Shown here piece by piece: positions 18,222-25,192 of a DNA stretch of 42,591 nucleotides. The notes under the pieces were generated by a model. It saw only the letters and a list, made by a program, of their open reading frames with translations. It was not told the DNA's origin and did not search any database. The stretch covers positions 1 to 42,591 of the forward strand of contig DUIB01000020.1 of the NCBI GenBank assembly GCA_013330595.1, read 5' to 3'. A program made the translations under genes and the position numbers. The stretch is from Candidatus Woesearchaeota archaeon. GTDB lineage: Archaea; Nanobdellota; Nanobdellia; Woesearchaeales; UBA9642. Every line of letters begins with the position of its first letter. Within the stretch, counting starts at the first letter, position 1.

Positions 18222-18824
18222 ATGATGAGTATTTCGATCAGTATGGGAGTCATAGGCATAGCAGGGCCAAGTTGCAGCAGGAAATCAACAGTTGCAAGGA
18301 TGTTAGCAGAAGATTTAGATACAAATACTTTTATTCTAGATGAATTTTAGATTCCAGGAAAGAAGATCTATGTTAATTATAAGGATGAGAAAGTAAGATC
18401 TTATGATAACCCAGAATTATATGATGCTAAAAGAATGGCTGATTATATTATTGCATTGAGAGACAAGGGATTTGTAAAAGGAATAAAGATTAATCTTAAA
18501 GAGCATAAAAGTGAAGCATTTGAGATGCATAAAAAGCCATATTTATTGGTTGAAGGATTTTTAATATATGCTTATGAGAGCCTTGGAAGCCTTATTGATT
18601 ATAAGTTTTATATTGACATTCCGGATGAAGAGATCTTGAAAAGACGCAAGGTCAGGCCATTGCCTCCTCATGTTGATGAATCATTCATGAAAATCGGCAT
18701 GGACGAATACAGAAGATATGGATCAATGCAGAAATATCTTTCTGGTGTCATAGTTTTAGATGGGATGAAAGATCCTGAATATCTGACAAATCAAATTCTG
18801 CAGTATTTACAAAAACATTTATAA
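18222..18824 (+). pseudogene. Uridine/ribosylnicotinamide-kinase-like P-loop gene, interrupted
   Basis: From ATGs at 18222, 18225 or 18243 the frame reads GVIGIAGPSCSRKSTVA, a P-loop in which the Gly before Lys is Arg, then meets TAG at 18348-18350 after LDEF. The remainder continues in the same frame (IPGKKIYVNY..., LLVEGFLIYAY, the lid-like RRKVRPL) to 18824. The complete product would be about 200 residues, the size of small nucleoside kinases. Two lesions, the amber codon and the altered P-loop, each explicable by a C-to-T or G-to-A transition, favour a pseudogene. Sequence error or stop-codon readthrough remain possible for the TAG. Confidence 0.75.
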
Positions 18825-18849
18825 AAACCTTCTTTATTCATTGTCTTAT

Positions 18850-19003
18850 GCCGAGGTGGCACAACCTGGTACTGCGCTGACATAATTCCTTCGAAGAGAT
18901 TATGACGCAAGATTGCTAAGTACGAATGTGCTTATGATTACCGCGCAATACGCATTGATCCAGTGTCCGAAAGGATTTGTGGGTTCAAATCCCACCCTCG
19001 GCG
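18850..19003 (+). tRNA. tRNA-Ser(GCT) with two introns
   Basis: Acceptor GCCGAGG pairs with CCTCGGC (18996-19002), with G73 at 19003. The T-arm GTGGG-TTCAAAT-CCCAC and a 15-nt long variable region (18964-18978) mark a class II tRNA. The anticodon arm CTGGA-TTGCTAA-TCCAG, with anticodon GCT at 18915-18917, forms only after removing intron 1 (18880-18910, 31 nt, between positions 29 and 30) and intron 2 (18919-18957, 39 nt, at 37/38; equivalent by one base). Intron 1 has the inner stem CATAAT/ATTATG and a short GCG/CGC central helix. The mature length is 84 nt. A TATA-like ATTTATAAAAA lies about 20-30 bp upstream. Confidence 0.88.
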
Positions 19004-19087
19004 TTTAGTGGGCTTGAGCTTTGCTCAACCCACACTTTTTATCAAATTTTTCGTAAAAATTTGGTGGAAATCCCACCCTCGGCGTTT
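18987..19087 (+). repeat. Duplicated tRNA-Ser 3' end enclosing two hairpins
   Basis: The last 17 bases of tRNA-Ser plus three flanking T (18987-19006) recur exactly at 19068-19087, 81 bp downstream. Between the copies are two strong hairpins: GTGGG-C-TTGAGC / GCTCAA-CCCAC (19008-19033) and CAAATTTTT-CGT-AAAAATTTG (19043-19063). The arrangement resembles a tiny insertion at a tRNA 3' end with an attachment-site-like duplication. The first hairpin followed by T-rich sequence could also serve as a terminator. Confidence 0.75.
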
Positions 19088-19123
19088 TTATTATTCTAAT
19101 TCAGGCCATTTCCTGTTGATTAT

Positions 19124-19192
19124 GCACTCCTGTCTGCGTAAATAATTTTTTTTAAGAAAAGCTTTTTAAATGAACTAATTTTCTGCCCTACC
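19124..19192. repeat. Inverted partial copies of the initiator tRNA D-arm
   Basis: GCACTCCTGTCTGC (19124-19137) is the exact reverse complement of 19206-19219 in the initiator tRNA, and CTGCCCTACC (19183-19192) is the exact reverse complement of 19200-19209. Read on the minus strand they form the tRNA segment in order, split by 45 bp of AT-rich DNA with GCAG at both edges. That AT-rich DNA contains the TATA-like CTTTTTAAAT (19162-19171), 24-33 bp upstream of the tRNA. Confidence 0.7.
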
Positions 19193-19194
19193 AT

Positions 19195-19368
19195 AGCGGG
19201 GTAGGGCAGACAGGAGTGCCCGATGATCCTATTGACCTAGTAGGAGCGGAAGGCTCATAAGCACTCTGAGAGACCCATAGGTCGCTGGCCAGAGATGACA
19301 AATCTCTGGGCGAATTCAAAAAAGGCAATCGACTCGTTCGAGACCTCTTGAAAGTCCAGCCCCCGCTA
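19195..19368 (+). tRNA. Initiator tRNA-Met(CAT) with four introns
   Basis: The 5' part AGCGGGG-TA-GGGC-AGACAGGAGT-GCCC-G and the 3' end CCAGC-CCCCGCT-A are those of an archaeal initiator tRNA (A1-U72 pair, GGG/CCC anticodon stem). A complete 75-nt cloverleaf needs removal of four insertions: 19226-19251 (26 nt, 29/30), 19260-19272 (13 nt, 37/38), 19289-19314 (26 nt, 53/54) and 19321-19354 (34 nt, 59/60). The result is ATGGG-CTCATAA-CCCAT, AGGTC and GCTGG-TTCAAAT-CCAGC. Introns 3 and 4 show canonical BHB junctions: central helices CGCT/GGCG and TTCA/TGAA, with three-base bulges cut after the second base. Anticodon CAT is at 19256-19258. Four introns in one tRNA is exceptional. Confidence 0.88.
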
Positions 19369-19505
19369 TTTTTTCTTGAATCAAATATGATAAATCCAGA
19401 TATGCTTCTTCATGATGGTCATTAATACTGGATTCAAATCCCGAGTCCTTTACGTAGTCACTAGATAATAATAAAATTTATAAATAATGTGTTTGTCCTT
19501 AATAT
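19369..19505. other. Spacer with a T-arm-like remnant and promoter
   Basis: A T-run follows the initiator tRNA directly and may terminate it. Around 19426-19448 the sequence CTGGATTCAAATCCCGAG resembles a degenerate tRNA T-arm and acceptor end (GGAT-TCAA-ATCC pairs), and TTGAATC at about 19376 is its inverted partner. A TATA-like AAATTTATAAATAA (about 19475-19488) precedes the ATG at 19506 at leaderless spacing. No tRNA can be built here. Confidence 0.4.
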
Positions 19506-20195
19506 ATGGTCGATAAGACAAATACGCCAAAACAATTAGGTTTAGATGAAGTCATAGCTAGAACTAGCTTTTTGACTTCCACTCAAAAGCAAAAATTTTA
19601 TACGGCTCTAATAGAAGTTCCGAGATACACTCCTGAGTATATAAGCAGATTCTTTGAAAAGCATGAAATATCGATGGCTAATCAGATAGAATGCATGAAT
19701 TTACTTGTGGCAAAGGGAACTAATTTTCAGACTATGGAGATGCTGATTCAGAACGGCTATAACCTGCAGCAAATAGACAGGGTATTAGACATTCATAGGA
19801 ATAATCTTCCCTCCTACATCAGAACTACGGTTAGAGAAATAGATAATGATCCTGAGCATGTTCCAGACCTTAGAGACTTTATATCATATGATCACATAAT
19901 TTTCTTAGATAGCATCACTGGCAGAAATGTCGATAATAAGATGATACAGCATTATATTGACAAAGTCACTGAATTTATCGATGATAATAATTTGCCTATC
20001 GGTGTCGGAGAAGCGCTATATGAAATAGAAGAGACATATGCAAGGCTTAAAAATAACATGACATTTGATGCCGCAATAATCCAAGCCTTAAATAAAATTC
20101 CTGAGGATAATCTTAATATTGAACAGCTAGAGGAGCTTGATGATTCTAGTTTATGTTTTGACAGGTTTTGCAATGGCGACCCCGGATATAAATAA
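19506..20195 (+). CDS. Unrecognised helical protein, first of a two-gene unit
   Basis: The 229-aa product is acidic and apparently all soluble, with predicted helices throughout and no signal or TM segment. Two short similar units (FQTMEMLIQNGYNLQQIDRV and neighbours, about 73-105) may be ankyrin- or VHS-like helical repeats, but I do not recognise a family. It overlaps the start of the 672-aa protein gene, suggesting that the two are translated together and act together. Confidence 0.65.
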   Translation: MVDKTNTPKQLGLDEVIARTSFLTSTQKQKFYTALIEVPRYTPEYISRFFEKHEISMANQIECMNLLVAKGTNFQTMEMLIQNGYNLQQIDRVLDIHRNNLPSYIRTTVREIDNDPEHVPDLRDFISYDHIIFLDSITGRNVDNKMIQHYIDKVTEFIDDNNLPIGVGEALYEIEETYARLKNNMTFDAAIIQALNKIPEDNLNIEQLEELDDSSLCFDRFCNGDPGYK

Positions 20196-22191
20196 AATTC
20201 TGAAATCAATAGAGAAGTACGGTATCATGCCAGAGTTTGTCAGTAGCTTGAATTTGGTTCAGGCAGTTGAATATATGAAAAATCATTTTGATAGAGTTCT
20301 TCCAAAAATATATCGTGTCGATTTAGGGCTAGCAGATGATGATGAAGTGTTCAAAGACTTCAATAATACCCGGTCAATCATAAGAGATTCTTCTTTTGAG
20401 AAGATATATTGGGCGTCAAAAGAAAAGAGAAAAAAATCTAATAGAAAACTTGCACTTTCTCAAGAGAAAGAATTGGTCTATACAACAAGGATGGACAAAG
20501 GACTCGAAAGATTCGTATTAGGGGAATATCTCGACATTTTAAGAGCCTCTGTGGCAAATAGCGCGTTAGTCATAAACACCGTCAATCCCATCTATGGAAA
20601 TAATTTTTTCATAGATGCTCAGAGAATGTTTCAAAATGAATGGTTTAAGGATAAGGTTAATGAGCACAATGCCTTGATAGAGCAGACAAGAATAGATAGG
20701 GTTAATCAGACAACAAAGTCATTTGGCGGTAAATTAGGAAAAAATCAGGAAAGTATTGATACTCTAGAAAAAAGAATAAAATATGTTGATGAGTTCTTTA
20801 GAGACTATGAAACTTCAGAAATGCCATTCGATAATTTTGTCAGTTTAAGATATAAAGATTTTAAGTCTCGAGTATCAGAAAGCGGCTCAGGAGCATTATT
20901 TCTTCAATATGAAGACCTAAGGTTGGCACTCGCTGATTATAGAAAAGAACATAAAAAGAGTAGGAAGAATGATGAATATACTCAGACCACAAGAAAATTC
21001 ATGAAATTGATATCTGCCTTGAATTCCCAACTTCAAGAGTCTCTAGATGAAGATATGAACTTCTTCAGGGGGTTCTTTAGGTTTAATCTCCTTCAGATTG
21101 ATTCTAGAAGATATAAGCTATTCGCCGATAGCAGTCTGCTTAAAGAACATATAAAGAAATTCGGTGGAATATTCTACGGAGATTTTAATGAACAGCTTAT
21201 AAAATCAGATGAGAATTATAGAAAATTAAGTAATGATTACGAGATGCAGAAACAAAAGAGAGATTCCTCATATCCTGATCTTGTTAAGAGTAGGAGGAAA
21301 ATAAAGGATTATCTGAAAAAAGAACACAAACACTTGATAAGCGACAAGTTGAATGATAGTGATATTAGTAATATATTAGACCTGATCAAGAAGCAGGATA
21401 CTTTTTCTCCAGATGATGCAGTCAAAGAGATTCTAATAAATTACTATACCTGCACTAAGAAACATTCAGCTCTCCAAACAGAGTTTGAAAAAACCCGAAA
21501 ACAATTGACTGAATATTCTCTTAACAACAAGGTAGAGTTATTTAGAGCATATAAACATGACGAATTCATGAAGACATTAAAGAATTATCATATAAATAAA
21601 ATAAAGAAAATGATTAATACCTTAAATAAGTATCATAGCAGGATAAAAGAAAGGATATATGATTTAGAAGAGCAAGTATCTGAAAATGCTTCTGAAGATA
21701 TTGTAAGCCAAAAAATGAATTTTTCAGAGCTCGTAAAGTTCTACATTAGAGCCCTTCCAGACAAAAATCGTATTTTAGAACAATCCAGAGTGCTAAATAA
21801 AAATAGGCTCGAGACAATAACCTTATTGGCATTTGATGATTCTGGAAATATCTATTACCATAATTTAAGAGGGTTTGATTACTCTATAAGCAAAAATATG
21901 CTTCAGAAGACAAACAGAAAGATTGCGGCCATTGTGCCAAGTTTTATGCTGCTTAAATATGTGGATGTAAGTGCTCCTAGTAATGCCAAGCTATTGAAGT
22001 TAGGTGATGGTTCTGGGGATATTAGGATGTATCCTTCAATAATATTGGCTAATGATCTATATAATAGGTTGCTTTCAGACCCGATAAAAGGCAGTGTTAT
22101 AATCTCTTCTGAAAAATCTGGAGAAGGTTTCCAATATAGAGTTGAAGGGATTGTAGGTGCAGAAAAGCTTGATATCCAAAATATTTATTAA
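20173..22191 (+). CDS. Unrecognised 672-aa coiled-coil-containing protein
   Basis: I chose the ATG at 20173 (MATPDINKILKSIEK) because the upstream in-frame start at 20137 adds a short hydrophobic peptide encoded wholly inside the previous gene. The protein is highly charged and mostly helical with long coiled-coil-like stretches (about 380-540, rich in Lys, Glu and Arg) and a more globular C-terminal end (about 560-672, LLAFDDSGNIYYHNLRGFDY to VEGIVGAEKLDI). No catalytic motif, Walker box, signal peptide or TM helix is visible. It forms a unit with the overlapping 229-aa protein and ends just before dus. Function unknown. Confidence 0.7.
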   Translation: MATPDINKILKSIEKYGIMPEFVSSLNLVQAVEYMKNHFDRVLPKIYRVDLGLADDDEVFKDFNNTRSIIRDSSFEKIYWASKEKRKKSNRKLALSQEKELVYTTRMDKGLERFVLGEYLDILRASVANSALVINTVNPIYGNNFFIDAQRMFQNEWFKDKVNEHNALIEQTRIDRVNQTTKSFGGKLGKNQESIDTLEKRIKYVDEFFRDYETSEMPFDNFVSLRYKDFKSRVSESGSGALFLQYEDLRLALADYRKEHKKSRKNDEYTQTTRKFMKLISALNSQLQESLDEDMNFFRGFFRFNLLQIDSRRYKLFADSSLLKEHIKKFGGIFYGDFNEQLIKSDENYRKLSNDYEMQKQKRDSSYPDLVKSRRKIKDYLKKEHKHLISDKLNDSDISNILDLIKKQDTFSPDDAVKEILINYYTCTKKHSALQTEFEKTRKQLTEYSLNNKVELFRAYKHDEFMKTLKNYHINKIKKMINTLNKYHSRIKERIYDLEEQVSENASEDIVSQKMNFSELVKFYIRALPDKNRILEQSRVLNKNRLETITLLAFDDSGNIYYHNLRGFDYSISKNMLQKTNRKIAAIVPSFMLLKYVDVSAPSNAKLLKLGDGSGDIRMYPSIILANDLYNRLLSDPIKGSVIISSEKSGEGFQYRVEGIVGAEKLDIQNIY

Positions 22192-22213
22192 AATATGATA
22201 ATTCTATCAATTT

Positions 22214-23143
22214 ATGACCATATATAAATCAAAATCCTTTCTCGCTCCTTTGTCTGGGATAAATGATCCTGCATTCAGGTTATTATGCTCTGAATTAGGG
22301 GCAGGATTGACTTATACAGAATTAATCAGTATTCATGGTATATTACATCATAAGGATAATATTAGGAGTTTTATTGAATATTCTGACAATGAAAAGCCTA
22401 GAGCAATACAATTATTCGGTTCAGATATTGAAAAAACAGTTCAGGCAGCTGAAATTGTTGAGAAACATTTTGATATAATAGATTTCAATCTTGGATGTCC
22501 GAGCCCTAAAATAACTGAACAGAATGCAGGAGCAGCATTATTGAAAAAACCTGAACATGTCAAGAAGTTATTATCAAAATTAGTCAAGGCTGTTGATAAG
22601 CCTGTATCAATTAAAGTCAGGGCAGGCATTGACAATAAGTCTTGTTTTTTGTTTAAAAATATTGCAAAAATTGCAGAAGAGTCAGGAGTAAGCATGATTG
22701 CATTGCATGCAAGAACATTAAAACAAGGATATTCAGGGAAAGCAAATTGGGAATGGATAAAAGAATTAAAGGAAAGTGTTTCTATTCCTGTTATTGGAAA
22801 TGGTGATGTTAATACTCCTGAGGATGCAGAGAAGATGATTAAAGAGACTGGATGTGATTATGTTATGATAGGCAGAGCATCAATTGGCAATCCTTTTATT
22901 TTCAAACAATGCAATGATTATTTCAAGAATGGAAAATATGAAGTATTAAATGATAAGAAAAAAATTGATTATTTTTTCAAATATCTTGAATATGCAAAAG
23001 AGTTTGATGTATCTTTCTCAAAGATCAAAGTCCATGCAATGTGGCGCACAAAAGGCATGATAGGCGGAGCAGGATTGAGAAGAGAGATATCACAGGTTAA
23101 GAATTTAGATGAATTAAAAAAAATATTTCACAAACTTTATTAA
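22214..23143 (+). CDS. tRNA-dihydrouridine synthase
   Basis: The 309-aa flavoenzyme reduces uridines in tRNA D-loops. Family signatures are LAPLSGINDPAFRLLC (about 10-25), the QLFGSD strand, the DFNLGCPSPKIT active-site Cys motif (about 92-103), VKVRAG-like SIKVRAG and the FMN phosphate site GNGDVNTPEDAEKMI plus GRASIGNPF. The length equals the usual Dus/NifR3 catalytic domain plus a shortened C-terminus. It is followed 22 bp later by the RNase HII gene. Confidence 0.93.
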   Translation: MTIYKSKSFLAPLSGINDPAFRLLCSELGAGLTYTELISIHGILHHKDNIRSFIEYSDNEKPRAIQLFGSDIEKTVQAAEIVEKHFDIIDFNLGCPSPKITEQNAGAALLKKPEHVKKLLSKLVKAVDKPVSIKVRAGIDNKSCFLFKNIAKIAEESGVSMIALHARTLKQGYSGKANWEWIKELKESVSIPVIGNGDVNTPEDAEKMIKETGCDYVMIGRASIGNPFIFKQCNDYFKNGKYEVLNDKKKIDYFFKYLEYAKEFDVSFSKIKVHAMWRTKGMIGGAGLRREISQVKNLDELKKIFHKLY

Positions 23144-23164
23144 ACATCTCATCAATTACACGTT

Positions 23165-23858
23165 ATGGCATTCATAGCAGGGATCGATGAGGCCGGCAGA
23201 TAAATCTTTTGGGATTTAGCCGAGAGGTCCATTAATCGGTCCTTTAGTTATAGTTTGTGCAGCGATAGCTCAAGATAGATTAAGCATTCTTAAGGAGCTT
23301 GGTGTCAAGGATTCTAAGTTATTGACTGAAAAGCAAAGAGAGGAAATATTCAAGAATATTGAGCATCAACTAAAATATGAACTGACTATCATTCAACCTA
23401 AGGATATTGATGAAGCTGTTAATGCAAAATCCTATAATCTTAATTGGCTTGAAGCAGACAAGGCAGCTGATCTATTGAATAAGATTGATACAAAACTTGA
23501 TAATGATGTTTCAGAGGTAATAGTTGATTGTCCTTCTAATAATACTAATGCCTATAAGAATTATCTTAAACAAAAGGTTGATAATGAAGAAATGAAATTA
23601 ACTGTTGAACATAAAGCAGATCTAAATCATTTAATTGTTGGAGCAGCATCAATAATAGCCAAAGTGACTAGAGAGAAAGAGATTGAGAAGATAAAGAAAA
23701 AGATCAAGATAGACTTTGGCTCCGGATATCCATCTGATCCTAAGACAAAGGAATTCCTGAAAAAATATTATTCACAATATCCATTGATATTCAGAAAGTC
23801 TTGGGAGCCATACAAGAGCATTGTTTCTTCAAAAAGCCAGACTAAATTATTCAGTTGA
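23165..23858 (+). CDS. rnhB: Ribonuclease HII, intron-containing gene
   Basis: RNase HII removes ribonucleotides and RNA from DNA hybrids. The gene starts MAFIAGIDEAGR and hits TAA directly after, but deleting 23200-23224 (25 nt) joins the frame to give GIDEAGRGPLIGPLVIVCAA and a complete 222-aa enzyme. Catalytic residues D8 and E9 are kept, and the downstream EHKADLNHLIVGAASIIAKV region carries the other acidic site. The codon for Arg12 is split by the insertion. Because 25 is not a multiple of three, the unspliced mRNA cannot give the protein. The gene lies downstream of dus; a hairpin AGCCAGAC/GTCTGGCT brackets its stop codon (23834-23869) and may act in termination. Confidence 0.88.
23200..23224 (+). 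other. Putative 25-nt BHB intron inside rnhB
   Basis: The pre-mRNA can fold with central helix CGGC (23194-23197) / GCCG (23219-23222), a three-base bulge AGA on each side (23198-23200 and 23223-23225), and an inner helix TAAATC (23201-23206) / GATTTA (23213-23218) closed by TTTTGG. Cutting each bulge after its second base, as the archaeal splicing endonuclease does, removes exactly the insertion and restores the GIDEAGRG codons. The outer helix is weak (C-G, or GGCC/GGTC if the central helix is shortened). The same CGGC-AGA / GCCG-AGA junction is present in tRNA-Thr intron 1. Confidence 0.8.
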
Positions 23859-23988
23859 TATTGTCTGGCTCACGTAGCTTATGAGACTGATTGTATACCG
23901 AGTTATTCATTATCGTTGATTAATCAAAAAGTTCGCTAGCGGGCAATGTTCAGTTAACTATTTAAATAACCTATTATTGGATGAAAGA

Positions 23989-24477
23989 ATGGGAAAACCA
24001 CCTTTAATGAATGATCCTTCTAAGCAGCCATTGTACTTTAATCCTCATAATGAGCAATTCCATCATCCAGAAGATGATAATCCTGTATTTGTGAAGAAGA
24101 TTCTTCCGGTAATAAAATATGTTGCAAACATAATCATTGTTCTATTGATACTAGCATTAGTGATAACTATATTATACAAATTATATATTCTGTTCTTCAA
24201 AGATCTCATTTCAGGAGACTTTAATTCAATAATCAATGACTTGTTATTGACATTGATCCTTATTGAATTGTTCACAATATTATATTCATATCTTCAGAAG
24301 CATTACATCAAGGTTGAAAGGGTTGTTGAATTGGGAATGATCTCAATCATAAGAGAGATGCTGTTTAAAGTTGAGGTATTTGAAGCAAATAAGATCTATG
24401 CAATAGCAGTCCTTCTTGTAGCTTTTGGAGCATTGTTCTTTATTGAGAAATACTATTCAAGGACAAGGAATGTGTAG
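23989..24477 (+). CDS. PsiE-like membrane protein
   Basis: The product (162 aa from the ATG at 23989; a TTG at 23977 would add four residues) has four TM helices after a Pro/His-rich cytoplasmic N-terminus, and the PsiE-type IELFTILYSYLQ and VVELGMISIIREMLFK motifs of the phosphate-starvation-inducible E family. A TATA-like ACTATTTAAATAAC at about 23958-23971 sits at leaderless distance from 23989, supporting this start. Its TAG stop is followed in the same frame by AAA and the ATG of the C39-like gene. PsiE's biochemical role is unknown. Confidence 0.8.
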   Translation: MGKPPLMNDPSKQPLYFNPHNEQFHHPEDDNPVFVKKILPVIKYVANIIIVLLILALVITILYKLYILFFKDLISGDFNSIINDLLLTLILIELFTILYSYLQKHYIKVERVVELGMISIIREMLFKVEVFEANKIYAIAVLLVAFGALFFIEKYYSRTRNV

Positions 24478-24480
24478 AAA

Positions 24481-25116
24481 ATGAAACTCGATGTGCCATT
24501 AATCAGGCAACCTAAAGGTTCTGTTGATTGTGGAATAGCTGGCTTAGCAATGATTATGAAGTATTATGGTTCTAATGTTTCATTTGAAAAGCTGAAAAAT
24601 GAGATATCTGTTGATAAAATAGGCACATATGCACCGTAGCTAGGGTTATATCTTATTAAAAAAGGATTTAAAGTATCGATAATAACTCATCATCCAGAAA
24701 TATTTGCTGCAAAAGATAAGAACCTATCAAAAAATGGAATCACTAAAAGAATCATTGCAAAGCTTACTAATAAGTCAAACAAGGTATTAAATTTTTTTAA
24801 GAAATTTTTAGATAATGGAGGAGAAATCAAAGTAAAGATTCCTGAAGAATCAGACATAATACAAGAAATCAGGAATAAAAGGCCATTAGGTGCTTTAATG
24901 ACAACGAATTTTATTTATGGCAAAGAACCAAAATTTAATTTCCATTTTAACATAATAACAGGTATTGATGACAAATATGTATATGTAAATGATCCACTTC
25001 CAGATTCAAGAGGTGGCAAAAAGAAATATACTAAAAAAGACTTCTTCTATGGACTATATGCCTCTGCGTATGGAGATTTGGATAATGTATCGTTGTTGTT
25101 GGTTAGAAAGCCATAA
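24481..25116 (+). pseudogene. C39-like cysteine peptidase with in-frame TAG
   Basis: The frame opens MKLDVPLIRQPKGSVDCGIA, with the catalytic Cys (C17) in the usual PxxDCGxA/xL context, runs to GTYAP, meets TAG at 24637-24639 and continues in frame with LGLYLIKKGFKV, a His motif (FNFHFNIITGID) and the Asn/Asp motif VYVNDP, which are the remaining catalytic residues of a C39/papain-like fold. The whole would be 211 codons. Gln (CAG) is the natural residue in the APxLG context and a single C-to-T change away. If TAG is a true stop, an alternative start at 24898 encodes only the C-terminal third without the Cys. Confidence 0.75.
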
Positions 25117-25192
25117 GATTTATATATTTCTGCTCAAACCATCAAATTTATATATAGTTAGTAGATAATTTCCACTGATTTATGGTGAGGTA

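Noticed and set aside
19426-19448. A further tRNA gene after the initiator tRNA
   Set aside because: Only a T-arm-like piece is present; no acceptor, D or anticodon arm can be paired around it.
20137-20172. Upstream start at 20137 with a hydrophobic leader for the 672-aa protein
   Set aside because: The added 12 residues lie entirely within the previous gene in another frame, and the rest of the protein looks cytosolic; the ATG at 20173 is preferred.
18348-24639. Pyrrolysine at the in-frame TAG codons
   Set aside because: The genes are not methylamine methyltransferases, no pyl genes are present, and the C39-like context expects Gln.
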